From Listeria monocytogenes ATCC 19117 (GTDB lineage: Bacteria; Bacillota; Bacilli; Lactobacillales; Listeriaceae): a DNA stretch of 64,000 nt. Location: positions 1,488,001 through 1,552,000 of the forward strand of contig NC_018584.1 in the NCBI RefSeq assembly GCF_000307025.1, read 5' to 3'. A program made the position numbers and the translations under genes. Below are positions 36,501 through 46,405 of the stretch, one piece after another. The notes below the pieces were generated by a model. The model searched no databases. It was not told where the DNA came from and saw only the letters and a list, made by a program, of their open reading frames with translations. Position 1 is the first letter of the stretch; every line of letters begins with the position of its first letter.

Positions 36501-39140
36501 TTATGCTTGTTGTTCTTTTACCCAAGTAGAAACGTAATCAAGGGCTGTTCCTAGTTCTGCTGGATTTTTACCGCCAGCTTGTGCCATATCAGGACGTCCA
36601 CCACCATTACCGCCGCAACGTGTTGCCACTTCTTTTAATAATTTACCTGCATGGTAACCTGCTTTGATTGCTTCTTCAGAGACTGCGGAGATTAAGTTTA
36701 CTTTATCGCCTTGAACAGCGCCTAAAACAAGAATGCCTCCAATTTTTTTATCTTTCCAGTTATCCACGAATTGACGTAATTGGTTCATATCTTTTGCATT
36801 TACTTGTTTTGCAATCACTTTTACGCCGCCGATTTCTTCTGGTGATTCAAAAATATCCGCGCTTGCTGCACTCGCTAATTTACTTAATAGTGATTCATTC
36901 TCGCGTTTCACTTCACGTAAGTCAGCTTGTAATTGTTCTACTTTTTGCGGTGTTTCTTTGGTTGTTGTTTTTAGTAGACTCGCTGCCTGTTTTAATGTGT
37001 TTTCTTGTTCTGTTACAAAGCGATAGGCTTCTTTGCCAGTAACAGCTTCGATACGTCTAGTTCCCGCTCCGATACCTGTTTCGGATACGATTTTGAATAG
37101 ACCAATATCAGCTGTATTACGCACATGGACACCGCCACATAGTTCAATGCTGTATTTGCCTACTTGTACAACTCGTACGATATCGCCGTATTTTTCGCCA
37201 AATAGTGCCATAGCGCCAAGTTCTTTTGCTTCTGCTATTGGCATTTCTTCAATCACAACATTGATTTGTTCCCAGATTTTTTCATTCACGATTTCTTCCA
37301 TTTTCGTTAATTCTTCTTCTGTAATTTGACCAAAATGAGAGAAGTCAAAACGTAAACGATCCGGTGAAACAAGAGATCCAGCTTGGTTAACATGCTCGCC
37401 TAATGTGTCTTTGAGTGCGCGGTGTAAAAGGTGTGTCGCTGTATGATTTTTGATTGTTTCGCGACGTTTTACTTTATCAACAGCAAGTTTCACTGTGTCG
37501 CCTGTTTTTAATACGCCTTCTTTGACAGAAATACGGTGTAAATTTTGTTTGTTTGGCGCTTTTTGTACATCTTCTACATAAGCAAGACCAGTTTCGCTCT
37601 CGATGGTTCCTTTGTCAGCAACTTGTCCGCCGCTTTCTGCATAAAATGGTGTTTCTTTGAAGATGACTTGTGCTTCACTTCCAGCTGCAACTTCCTCCAC
37701 AAGCGTGTCATCTTGGATTAAATACAAGATTTCTGAAACCTGCTCTGTTGAATTATAGCCAACAAATGCACTTTTTTCGGTTAAATTAGCAAGTAGTTCG
37801 CCTTGCACTTGCATCGATTTTACATCAGCACGAGCCGAGCGAGCACGGTCCCGTTGTTCTTTCATTTCTGCTTCGAAGCCAGCGTGATCCACTTTTAAGC
37901 CATGGTCTTCTGCATATTCTTCTGTTAATTCTACAGGGAAACCGAATGTATCATATAATTTAAAAATGTCTGCGCCTTTGATAATTTGTTCATTTGTTTC
38001 TTTCGCAGTTTTTAGGATTGTTTCCAAAATTGCTAGACCTTCGTTTAATGTTTCGTGGAAACGTTCTTCTTCTGTACGAATGACTTTTTGGATAAAGTCT
38101 GTTTGGTTTTCTACTTCTGGATAGAAACTATTCATAATTTTCCCAACTACTGGTACTAATTTGTACATGAATGGTTCGTTGATTGTTAGGACTTTTGCAT
38201 AACGAACAGCACGGCGAAGTAAACGACGTAAAATATATCCGCGTCCTTCGTTGGATGGTAAAGCGCCGTCACCGATTGCAAATGCTACAGTACGAATATG
38301 GTCAGCAATCACTTTAAATGCCACATCATTTTCTTGAGAATGGCCATATTTCACGCCAGAGATTTGTTCAACTTCACGAATAATAGGCATGAATAAATCT
38401 GTTTCAAAGTTAGTTGGTGCGTCTTGGATGATGGAAACCATTCGTTCAAGTCCCATCCCTGTATCAATGTTTTGTTTTGGTAGCGGAGTGTAAGTTCCAT
38501 CTGGATTGTGGTTGAACTGAGAAAATACTAAGTTCCAAATTTCTAAATAACGCTCATTTTCTCCGCCTGGATATAATTCTGGATCACTTGCATCGTCACC
38601 GAAAGCAGGTCCACGGTCATAGAAAATTTCGCTGTCTGGGCCACTTGGTCCAATACCGATATCCCAGAAATTATCTTCAATTTCGACGATATGATCATCA
38701 CTTAAACCAATTTTTTCGCGCCATAACGTTTTCGCTTCTTCATCTTCTGGATACACAGTCACATACAATTTATCTGGATCAAAACCAATCCATTTAGGGC
38801 TCGTTAGGAATTCCCAAGCAAAAACAATCGCCCCTTCTTTAAAATAATCACCGATAGAAAAGTTTCCTAGCATTTCAAAGAATGTATGATGACGCGCTGT
38901 TTTACCAACGTTTTCAATGTCATTTGTACGGATTGATTTTTGAGCGTTCGCCATTCTTGGATTATCTGGAATAACGGAACCATCAAAGTATTTTTTCATG
39001 GTTGCTACACCACTGTTAATCCAAAGAATTGTTGGATCATTATTTGGTACAAGTGGTGCACTAGGTTCGATAGTATGCCCTTTTTCTTTAAAGAAATCTA
39101 AAAATAACTGTCTTACTTCAGCGCTTGATAATTGTTTCAT
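36501..39140 (-). CDS. alaS: Alanine-tRNA ligase
   Basis: AlaS charges tRNA-Ala. The 879-residue protein has the class II catalytic domain at the N-terminus, the editing domain with [11 protein letters not shown] near 565-575 and CGGVHV near 667, and the C-Ala domain ending in [15 protein letters not shown]. It is full length. Its expression is controlled by the T-box leader at 39171-39416. Confidence 0.98.
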   Translation of the reverse strand: MKQLSSAEVRQLFLDFFKEKGHTIEPSAPLVPNNDPTILWINSGVATMKKYFDGSVIPDNPRMANAQKSIRTNDIENVGKTARHHTFFEMLGNFSIGDYFKEGAIVFAWEFLTSPKWIGFDPDKLYVTVYPEDEEAKTLWREKIGLSDDHIVEIEDNFWDIGIGPSGPDSEIFYDRGPAFGDDASDPELYPGGENERYLEIWNLVFSQFNHNPDGTYTPLPKQNIDTGMGLERMVSIIQDAPTNFETDLFMPIIREVEQISGVKYGHSQENDVAFKVIADHIRTVAFAIGDGALPSNEGRGYILRRLLRRAVRYAKVLTINEPFMYKLVPVVGKIMNSFYPEVENQTDFIQKVIRTEEERFHETLNEGLAILETILKTAKETNEQIIKGADIFKLYDTFGFPVELTEEYAEDHGLKVDHAGFEAEMKEQRDRARSARADVKSMQVQGELLANLTEKSAFVGYNSTEQVSEILYLIQDDTLVEEVAAGSEAQVIFKETPFYAESGGQVADKGTIESETGLAYVEDVQKAPNKQNLHRISVKEGVLKTGDTVKLAVDKVKRRETIKNHTATHLLHRALKDTLGEHVNQAGSLVSPDRLRFDFSHFGQITEEELTKMEEIVNEKIWEQINVVIEEMPIAEAKELGAMALFGEKYGDIVRVVQVGKYSIELCGGVHVRNTADIGLFKIVSETGIGAGTRRIEAVTGKEAYRFVTEQENTLKQAASLLKTTTKETPQKVEQLQADLREVKRENESLLSKLASAASADIFESPEEIGGVKVIAKQVNAKDMNQLRQFVDNWKDKKIGGILVLGAVQGDKVNLISAVSEEAIKAGYHAGKLLKEVATRCGGNGGGRPDMAQAGGKNPAELGTALDYVSTWVKEQQA

Positions 39141-39170
39141 TTTTTATTTCCTCCTTTTGGTTTTTACAAC

Positions 39171-39416
39171 AAAAAAAGCCTATATGATTGCTCACAGGGA
39201 CGATTTCAGTAAAATCGCGGTACCACCCTGTTTGCAATGATATAGACTTTGTATCATTACCTCTTCCGTTATCTGTTAACGTGGATAAGACGGATCATCT
39301 AATGGGAGAGCAATTTTGGTGCAAGCGTGGTTTTCCTTCCAGCCATGGGAAAACTCTCTAATCACGTGGAAACCAAAATCATATTCCTATCATGTATCAA
39401 TTTCTATTCAACAATA
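39171..39416 (-). promoter_or_regulatory. T-box riboswitch, alanine specific (alaS leader)
   Basis: A tRNA-sensing leader. The T-box element AGGGTGGTACCGCG is at 39216-39229 (minus). Stem I closes through ATTTTGGT and ACCAAAAT; the 3' side of the specifier loop carries GCT (39324-39326), an alanine codon. The terminator uses an unusually long stem (39178-39199 with 39226-39247) that spans the T-box element and ends in seven Ts. Uncharged tRNA-Ala should permit transcription. Confidence 0.93.
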
Positions 39417-39422
39417 AACTAA

Positions 39423-39451
39423 ATTATAAAGAACGGATGGCTAAATGTCAA
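39423..39451 (-). promoter_or_regulatory. Consensus sigma-A promoter of alaS
   Basis: On the minus strand TTGACA, 17 nt, TATAAT: a perfect consensus promoter. Its -35 overlaps the stop codon of the ABC transporter ATPase gene. Confidence 0.93.
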
Positions 39452-40143
39452 CTGTTTATTAGACTATTCGTTGATTGTTTCTTTTCAACAAAGCTTCCGT
39501 TTTTAAGCGTTAGTTTCACATCGGATACTTTTGCGATCTCGGGGTCATGCGTTACCATGATAACGCATTTACCTTCTTTATGCGCTAAATCTTGGAATAA
39601 AGTAACTACTTCTTTACTAGTACGTTCATCCAAATTTCCGGTTGGTTCATCCGCTACAATTAATTCCGTTTCACAGCAGAGAGCCCGCGCTATCGAAACC
39701 CGTTGTTGTTGTCCACCGCTTAACGTCAATACTTTTTGGCGTGCCATGTCTTCTGTGATACCTACTTTTTCCAGCATACTTAGAGCAAAGGCTTTTTTAT
39801 CTGGTTGATTGACATGGGTAATTTCCATTGCAGTTGTGACATTTTGTAGTGCGGTCATATAGGTCAACAGATTATAACTTTGGAAAACAATTGATACATA
39901 TTTATTTCTAAACTGTTGCAAGCCAATACTTTTGAGTGAGCTACCTTTATAGAAAATATCTCCTTCTTTTTGCGTATCAAGACCTCCTGCAAGAGATAAG
40001 AAAGTTGTTTTTCCTGAGCCAGAACTGCCGACTACTGTATAAAAAACACCCGCTTCAAAATCATAATTGATGTCACTTAAAATAGATTCTTCTTTCGTTT
40101 TATACCAATAAGAAATATTTTCAAACGTTAATACTTTGGTCAT
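39448..40143 (-). CDS. ABC transporter ATP-binding protein (MacB/LolD type)
   Basis: The 231-residue ATPase of an FtsX/MacB-type exporter, related to those used for peptide export or antimicrobial peptide resistance. Walker A is GSSGSGKTTFL near 38-48, the signature LSGGQQQRVSIARAL near 140, and Walker B LIVADEPTGNLD near 160. It lies 8 nt after the permease gene and forms a two-gene unit, divergent from a two-component system that may control it. Confidence 0.94.
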   Translation of the reverse strand: MTKVLTFENISYWYKTKEESILSDINYDFEAGVFYTVVGSSGSGKTTFLSLAGGLDTQKEGDIFYKGSSLKSIGLQQFRNKYVSIVFQSYNLLTYMTALQNVTTAMEITHVNQPDKKAFALSMLEKVGITEDMARQKVLTLSGGQQQRVSIARALCCETELIVADEPTGNLDERTSKEVVTLFQDLAHKEGKCVIMVTHDPEIAKVSDVKLTLKNGSFVEKKQSTNSLINS

Positions 40144-40151
40144 ATCGTCAC

Positions 40152-41651
40152 CTACTCCTGTTTAGTTAGAATTGTTTTTGGATTCATACGAAGAACGAGT
40201 GCAGCTGGTAAAAGGACTGAGATAAAGGCAATTCCGATACCAATTCCGCCCATTTTCAGCATATCTTCTAATGTTACTTGAATGTCTAATTCTTTGATTT
40301 GTTCGGTGTTTTTCGTCAAGTTGCTCACGCTCTCACCGAATCCACCTGGACCTCCTTGTCCACCACCTGGACCACGGTTTTCTGTCGAACTTGTTGTTTC
40401 AGTAGTAGATGAATTTTGTTGCGCCAATAATTGATTTCCCGCTAATTGTGCTACATAGTGACTACTTGCAGCGGCTAGGCCAAAGGAAACCAGAGCTACA
40501 ATTAAAATTTCCACAAAGAATTGCGCAATCAATTTGCCACGTTTTTCACCAATTGCCAAAAGTACACCCATTTCATATTTGCGGTCGCGCACTTGCATCA
40601 TAACAAGTAGACCTAAGATGAGCGCGCCTGCAATGCTGACAATGTAGACAACATTTTTAGAGAAAGATGCGACACTATTAATCGGGCCAATCATTTGTTG
40701 ATAAAGCGTATCATTGGCATCTAATTTAAATGTATCCCAATCAATGCTATCAACTTTTTTTGCTTCTTTTTCAAAAGCAGAAATATTAGCCGCATCATCC
40801 ATCGTATAAACAGCTGAGTCTACTGTATTTTTATAATCGGAACCCTTAATTGTATTAGCTACTGTATAAGGAACATATACTTTATTATAAGGATTTAGGA
40901 AAGAGAAGTTTTGTGCCAAATCACTTCCAGAATCTGTTGTTTTATAAATACCCACAATCTTTAATGTTACTTTGGTATTGCCATCACTGGATGTGACAGT
41001 AAAAGAATCGCCAACTTTCCAATCATTTTCTTCTGCTAAATTTTCTTCTACCATAGCTACATTTTTATCTTTATCAGCGGAAGTAATTGCCACACCACTT
41101 GTTAACTCACTAGTTCCTGCTTCAAAATCAGTGCTAGTTGCAGAATCAAGTAAGCCGCTAATGCTTAAATCGGCATCTACCATTTGCGGTCCACCTTGGC
41201 CGCCTCCTGGTCCTTGTGTTTCGGTTGTAGTGGATGATTCATCACTCGAAGATGATGTATCACCGGAAGACTCGATTGGATCAAATCCGGATGCTAAAGC
41301 TTGTGTACTGGAATAATAATTGTAACTTGCTACATGATTTAACTTTGCCAAATCATTAGCATCACTAACGTCTATCGGACTACTTTGAAATTGCGGCTTG
41401 GATTCAGTTGAGCTACTATCACTGCTTGAAGCCTCGTCTCGCATTGTCTGCATTTGTTTTTCTCGATCAACAGTTAGCGTCACTGTACCACCAAGCTGTT
41501 CTCGCGCCAACTCACTCGCTTTATCTGCAGCCGATTGAATAGTAAAACCTGATAAAATAAGTACACAGACGACTGTGAATATAATTAGTTGTAAAACAGA
41601 TCTTCCTTTTCTCGCTTTCATGCTGAGCCATGCTCTCTTAAAAAAATTCAT
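40152..41651 (-). CDS. ABC transporter permease (MacB/FtsX type) with glycine-rich loops
   Basis: A 499-residue permease with one N-terminal membrane helix (about 18-40), a large extracytoplasmic domain (about 45-325) and three C-terminal helices (about 330-355, 375-400, 465-490), the MacB layout. The substrate is unknown. The extracellular domain is rich in Ser/Thr/Asp; the same GPGGGQGGP motif appears twice, near residue 148 and near residue 427, in loops on the same side of the membrane. The two copies use different codons. The divergent sensor kinase and regulator suggest induction by an envelope signal. Confidence 0.9.
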   Translation of the reverse strand: MNFFKRAWLSMKARKGRSVLQLIIFTVVCVLILSGFTIQSAADKASELAREQLGGTVTLTVDREKQMQTMRDEASSSDSSSTESKPQFQSSPIDVSDANDLAKLNHVASYNYYSSTQALASGFDPIESSGDTSSSSDESSTTTETQGPGGGQGGPQMVDADLSISGLLDSATSTDFEAGTSELTSGVAITSADKDKNVAMVEENLAEENDWKVGDSFTVTSSDGNTKVTLKIVGIYKTTDSGSDLAQNFSFLNPYNKVYVPYTVANTIKGSDYKNTVDSAVYTMDDAANISAFEKEAKKVDSIDWDTFKLDANDTLYQQMIGPINSVASFSKNVVYIVSIAGALILGLLVMMQVRDRKYEMGVLLAIGEKRGKLIAQFFVEILIVALVSFGLAAASSHYVAQLAGNQLLAQQNSSTTETTSSTENRGPGGGQGGPGGFGESVSNLTKNTEQIKELDIQVTLEDMLKMGGIGIGIAFISVLLPAALVLRMNPKTILTKQE

Positions 41652-41691
41652 GTGATTTCCTCCATTCGGTTTCTACTCCACTAAGATTACT

Positions 41692-41724
41692 GGGGAGTTA
41701 TGAAGAAAGTATGAACAAACTATG
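41692..41724. repeat. Three tandem 11-bp units, probable response-regulator operator
   Basis: On the plus strand GGGGAGTTATG, AAGAAAGTATG and AACAAACTATG follow each other without gaps. Each ends in TATG and the period matches one DNA turn, as in direct-repeat operators of OmpR-family regulators. The units lie 40 nt upstream of the permease gene. Confidence 0.6.
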
Positions 41725-41817
41725 ATGCATATTTTAAACTTTCGCGAAAAAAATAATTTGGCTTGATTATTGGGTCTAATTAGGCTAGTTTTAATGTAAG
41801 AGGAGTGAATACAAATT

Positions 41818-42504
41818 ATGAAATTACTTATGATAGAAGATAATGTAAGTGTTTGTGAAATGATAGAAATGTTCTTTATGAAAGAAGAAATTGATGCTAC
41901 GTTTGTTCATGACGGCAAGCAGGGTTATGAAGCGTTTTTTAAAGATGAATATGATATTGCAATTATTGACCTAATGCTTCCTAATATGGACGGTATGACC
42001 ATTTGCCGTAAAATTCGTGAAGTAAGCGATGTACCAATTATTATTTTAACGGCTAAAGAATCAGAATCCGATCAAGTGCTTGGCCTTGAAATGGGTGCGG
42101 ATGATTATGTAACTAAACCATTTAGCCCACTTACTTTAATGGCGCGAATTAAAGCTGTTACACGCCGCAAAAATAGTGCCACTTCTACAGAAAATAATGA
42201 AGATATCCTAGAAACAACTTATTTCAAAATTAGTAAACGGACACGAGAAATTTTTTATCAAGGTGAGCTACTTGACGCACTTACGCCAAAAGAATTCGAT
42301 TTACTCTATTTTTTGATGCAACATCCACGACAAGTGTTTTCAAGAGAACAATTGCTGGAACAAGTTTGGGGTTATCAGTTCTATGGAGATGAGCGCACAG
42401 TGGACGTTCACATCAAACGTTTACGCCAAAAAATCGCCACCGAAACAAAGCCATTTTTGCACACCGTCTGGGGTGTTGGCTACAAATTTGATGAAACGGA
42501 ATGA
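41818..42504 (+). CDS. OmpR/PhoB-family response regulator
   Basis: A 228-residue DNA-binding response regulator. The receiver domain has the phospho-acceptor Asp51 in IAIIDLMLPNMDG, the switch Thr in ILTAKE near 80 and Lys in DDYVTKPF near 100. A C-terminal winged helix contains FSREQLLEQVWGY and ERTVDVHIKRLR. It overlaps the kinase gene by 4 nt and is divergent from the ABC exporter it probably regulates. GAGGAGTG precedes the ATG. Confidence 0.94.
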   Translation: MKLLMIEDNVSVCEMIEMFFMKEEIDATFVHDGKQGYEAFFKDEYDIAIIDLMLPNMDGMTICRKIREVSDVPIIILTAKESESDQVLGLEMGADDYVTKPFSPLTLMARIKAVTRRKNSATSTENNEDILETTYFKISKRTREIFYQGELLDALTPKEFDLLYFLMQHPRQVFSREQLLEQVWGYQFYGDERTVDVHIKRLRQKIATETKPFLHTVWGVGYKFDETE

Positions 42505-43940
42505 AGCGAATGAAATTTAAATATGCTTACCAATTATTTTTCACACAATTTATCATTTTGCTTATTGCTTGTATCATGATTGGGGTGCTTGTCTCTCACT
42601 CCTTAAAAGATTATTTTTACCAAAGCCAAGTAGATGACTTAACAAGTTATGGGCAAACGATTTCTAGGGATATTCGCTATTCGCCACAAGATGCAACGAT
42701 GCAAGTTTTGAATACGTATCAGCGAATTTTAGATGTGAAAAAAATTCATTATACAATCAAAAACGCCAACGATGAAACCATTTATCCAACACAGATGAAT
42801 CAGCCGTTACCAAAGGATTTCTCTATTTCTTCGGATGATAAGAAAAAGCTTGAAAGTGGCGAAACAGTTAGTAAGAAAATAGATAATCGCTTTAATAAAG
42901 AAATGACAATTGTGTACGTCCCAATAATGAATGGCGACAAATTTGTCGGTTCTATCGTGCTCAATTCACCTATTAGCGGTACGGAGCAAGTAATTGGTAC
43001 GATTAACCGCTATATGTTCTACACTATTTTACTTTCTATAACGGTAGCACTTATTCTTAGCGCAATCTTGTCCAAACTACAAGTAAATCGAATCAACAAA
43101 CTACGAGCAGCGACAAAAGACGTTATTCAAGGCAATTACAAAGCTCGATTGAAGGAAAATAATTTTGATGAAATTGGTGCACTTGCCATTGATTTCAATA
43201 AAATGACACAAACCCTTGAAACATCTCAAGAAGAAATAGAACGACAAGAGAAGCGGAGACGCCAGTTTATTGCTGATGTTTCTCATGAAATGCGTACCCC
43301 GCTCACAACGATTAGTGGCCTCACGGAAGGTTTAGTAAATGATATTATTCCAAAAAGTGAAACAGATCGTTGCATAGCACTCATTGATACAGAAGCTAGA
43401 CGTTTAACGAAACTAGTCAATGAAAATTTAGATTATGAAAAAATCCGCAGTAACAAAATTAAACTTCAAAAAACACGTTTTAATGGTAAGGAATTCCTTG
43501 AGTTAATCAAAGAACAACTTGATTATGTATCAAGCGAAAAAGGTAACACTATTACTGTTTCTATCGATAAAGACATGGCGATTTACGCAGATTACGATCG
43601 TTTAACACAAGTATTTATCAATATCGTCAAAAATAGTGTCCAATTTACTGAAAATGGTCAGATTACTCTAACTGGCACACAAGATTATAAAGAATCTGTT
43701 TTAACGATAACAGATACTGGGATTGGTATGAATACAGAGGAATTAGAACAAATTTGGGAAAGGTTTTATAAAGCAGATATGTCTCGAACAAATACCGCTT
43801 TTGGCGAATCTGGTATTGGCTTATCCATTGTGAAGCAGTTAATTGAATATCACGATGGATCAATTACAGTGACTAGTGAACCAAATAAAGGTACTTCATT
43901 TACTATTCGCCTTCCTTTTTTCCAAGATAACGAACAATAA
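42501..43940 (+). CDS. Sensor histidine kinase
   Basis: A 479-residue membrane sensor kinase, partner of the upstream regulator. It has two membrane helices (about 10-32 and 167-190) with an extracytoplasmic sensor of about 130 residues, a HAMP linker, HisKA with the phosphorylated His262 in VSHEMRTPLT, and an ATPase domain with NIVKNSVQFT, DTGIGM and GESGIGLSIVKQL. The signal is unknown; the extracellular domain is too long for the loop-only BceS-type sensors. Confidence 0.94.
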   Translation: MKRMKFKYAYQLFFTQFIILLIACIMIGVLVSHSLKDYFYQSQVDDLTSYGQTISRDIRYSPQDATMQVLNTYQRILDVKKIHYTIKNANDETIYPTQMNQPLPKDFSISSDDKKKLESGETVSKKIDNRFNKEMTIVYVPIMNGDKFVGSIVLNSPISGTEQVIGTINRYMFYTILLSITVALILSAILSKLQVNRINKLRAATKDVIQGNYKARLKENNFDEIGALAIDFNKMTQTLETSQEEIERQEKRRRQFIADVSHEMRTPLTTISGLTEGLVNDIIPKSETDRCIALIDTEARRLTKLVNENLDYEKIRSNKIKLQKTRFNGKEFLELIKEQLDYVSSEKGNTITVSIDKDMAIYADYDRLTQVFINIVKNSVQFTENGQITLTGTQDYKESVLTITDTGIGMNTEELEQIWERFYKADMSRTNTAFGESGIGLSIVKQLIEYHDGSITVTSEPNKGTSFTIRLPFFQDNEQ

Positions 43941-43983
43941 AAAAAGAACCACTTTCTATTTTTTTAGAGAGTGGTTCTTTTTT
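43939..43983. terminator. Bidirectional terminator (kinase / recD2)
   Basis: AAAAAAGAACCACT and AGTGGTTCTTTTTT arms with an inner TCT/AGA pair; T runs lie on both strands. Confidence 0.95.
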
Positions 43984-46378
43984 ATCCTGCCATAAATTGT
44001 TCTGGAGTAATCCCTTCCATTCCAATCATCGGATCAATTTCCGTAATATTTTCAGCTGTGAGAATTCGTTTATTTGTCATTTGTTCTAATAAAACATCTT
44101 CGCTCATTAAACGTTCAGAGAGTGTTGTATTACGTTTATTTTCATCAATTCGTTCTATCCCCATTCGAAAAGCTTCTTCTTCCCCGCAAAGAATGAGAAA
44201 TTGTTTACTTCGCGTTACTCCGGTGTATAATAAATCGCGCCGTAACATCCGGTAGTAACTGCGGACAATCGGCATAATCACAATCGGAAATTCACTTCCC
44301 TGCGCTTTATGGATCGAACAACAATAAGCATGGGTCAATTGATTAAATTCTTGCCTATAGTAAGAAACCTCTGTTTGGTCAAATTGAACGACAATCAGAT
44401 CTTGTTTTTCGGTATTTTCTTTGGCGTATATAATAGACACAATTTCACCAATATCACCGTTAAACACATTTTTCTCTGGTTGATTAATCAATTGCAGTAC
44501 TTTGTCATGCACGCGATACTTTATGTCACCAAATTGAACTTCTTTACGACGCCCTGTATCATTTGGATTGAAAATTTCTTGTAGTTTTTTATTTAAAATA
44601 TCAATGCCTGCAGGACCACGATACATTGGTGCTAAAACTTGGATGTCTTTTGCTCGAAATCCTTTGTTTTTTGCATTTTTTACCACTTGTTCGACTACAT
44701 CACCAATTTGATTTACCGTGCAATGAAAAAAGGAGCGATCGGCGCTATTTTTGGTGAAATCAGCTGGCAACATGCCTTCTTTTATATAATGCGCCATTTC
44801 GATAATGGAAGAACCATCCTTTTGGCGGTAAATATCTGAAAGAGCTACAGTTGGAATTTGTTCAGATTGCAGAATATCTTTGAGTACTTGACCAGGTCCG
44901 ACTGAAGGCAACTGATCTTGGTCGCCAACAAGTACCACTTGCATGTGCGCTGGTAAAGCACGGAATAATTGATTAGCAAGCCAAATATCTACCATTGACA
45001 TCTCATCCACTATCAACAGTCGTCCATCAATCAGTCTTTCTGCATCATCATCCATTTGTTCTTGACCATTCATTCCAAGTAAACGGTGAATGGTCATCGC
45101 AGGAAGCCCTGTTGACTCAGACATCCGTTTAGCGGCACGGCCAGTTGGAGCAGCAAGAAGAACGGGGAAAGTCGCTCCATCTTTGTAAGCATGGGGATCA
45201 AGGCTCACACCATTTAGTTCCGCATAAAGCTCCACTATCCCTTTAATGACTGTTGTTTTCCCTGTCCCGGGACCACCAGTAAGTACGAGCATCGGAGACA
45301 TTAAAGCTTGTTCTAAAGCCTGTCGCTGCGAATCTCCGTAGTGAACGCCAATCCGTTCTTCTAATTCTCCTAGAGCTAGCAGAAATTCGGATTGCGGAAA
45401 TTGTTCTTGGTATTCTGTTTGTTTAAGCATTCGCTTCACGTGATATGCAAAGCCGCTCTCTGAATAATAGAGTGATGGCATGTAAACACGTGTATTTTCC
45501 GTAATAATCTTTTGTTCCTCAGCTAATTTTTCTACTTGAGCCACTAAAATATTTTGGTCAATACGAATGCCTTCGCTTTCTTCCAGTAAATAAGTTACTT
45601 CTCCGAGCAGAACCTCTTGCTCCATATATACATGACCTTGTTGCATACAAACCGAATCTAACATAAATAAAATCCCAGCACGAAGCCGTTCTGGATGATT
45701 CCCGCCAAGACCGAGTTTCCGTCCAAGCTCATCGGCACGCTGAAAACCTATCCCTTTTACGTCCTCAATCAATTTATAAGGATTATTCTCTAACACTTCA
45801 ATCGCATTTTGTTTATAGGCCTGGAAAATTTTCATGGATAATTGCGGGCCAAAGCCATATTCGTTTAAACCGACCATCACATGCTCCAACCCTTGATTTT
45901 CTCTAAGGGAAGCAAGCAAACTTTCTGCCGCGCCAGATGGCAACTTAGGTACTGTATTTAGCAAGCTCGGATCGGATAAAATTTTTGTGATAGCATCGTC
46001 GCCAATCTTATCCACAATATTTTCAGCAGTGACTTTACCAATGCCTTTAAAAAGTTCACCGGATAGATAATTAATTAAGCCCGCTCGTGATTGTGGCATT
46101 TCCTTACGAAATCGGTCTGCTTTAAACTGTTGACCAAATTTAGCATGTTCCTGCATTTTCCCGTAGAAAGTGTATACTTCTTGCTCGTGAAGCGCTGGGA
46201 AAAAACCGGTTACGATAATATCTTTTTCGTCCCAATCCGCATTGGTTTCTTTGACCAATATTCGTACAACAGAAAAGAGGTTTTCGGCATTGTAAAAAAT
46301 GGTGGACAACATCGTGCCCTTCATGAAAAGTTCTTCTGGTGTATCGTTAAATAGAGCGAGTGATTCTTGTTCAGCCAT
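43982..46378 (-). CDS. recD2: RecD2-type ATP-dependent helicase
   Basis: A 5'-3' DNA helicase of the RecD2 (YrrC) group, which works without RecBC and aids fork progression and mismatch repair. The 798-residue protein has an N-terminal extension with helix-hairpin-helix segments (GIGKVTAENI near 115, GIGFQRADELG near 210), Walker A GGPGTGKTTV near 365, DEMSMVD near 460 and the C-terminal HAYCCSIHKAQGSEF motif. It lies 27 nt after the TPR gene. Confidence 0.95.
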   Translation of the reverse strand: MAEQESLALFNDTPEELFMKGTMLSTIFYNAENLFSVVRILVKETNADWDEKDIIVTGFFPALHEQEVYTFYGKMQEHAKFGQQFKADRFRKEMPQSRAGLINYLSGELFKGIGKVTAENIVDKIGDDAITKILSDPSLLNTVPKLPSGAAESLLASLRENQGLEHVMVGLNEYGFGPQLSMKIFQAYKQNAIEVLENNPYKLIEDVKGIGFQRADELGRKLGLGGNHPERLRAGILFMLDSVCMQQGHVYMEQEVLLGEVTYLLEESEGIRIDQNILVAQVEKLAEEQKIITENTRVYMPSLYYSESGFAYHVKRMLKQTEYQEQFPQSEFLLALGELEERIGVHYGDSQRQALEQALMSPMLVLTGGPGTGKTTVIKGIVELYAELNGVSLDPHAYKDGATFPVLLAAPTGRAAKRMSESTGLPAMTIHRLLGMNGQEQMDDDAERLIDGRLLIVDEMSMVDIWLANQLFRALPAHMQVVLVGDQDQLPSVGPGQVLKDILQSEQIPTVALSDIYRQKDGSSIIEMAHYIKEGMLPADFTKNSADRSFFHCTVNQIGDVVEQVVKNAKNKGFRAKDIQVLAPMYRGPAGIDILNKKLQEIFNPNDTGRRKEVQFGDIKYRVHDKVLQLINQPEKNVFNGDIGEIVSIIYAKENTEKQDLIVVQFDQTEVSYYRQEFNQLTHAYCCSIHKAQGSEFPIVIMPIVRSYYRMLRRDLLYTGVTRSKQFLILCGEEEAFRMGIERIDENKRNTTLSERLMSEDVLLEQMTNKRILTAENITEIDPMIGMEGITPEQFMAG

Positions 46379-46405
46379 CCTAAGCCGCCTCCTTTCTAAT
46401 TCGTT

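Noticed and set aside
39392..39808. Plus-strand frame of 138 codons across the alaS promoter
   Set aside because: It covers the T-box promoter and is antisense to the ABC ATPase gene; the coding potential belongs to the minus strand.
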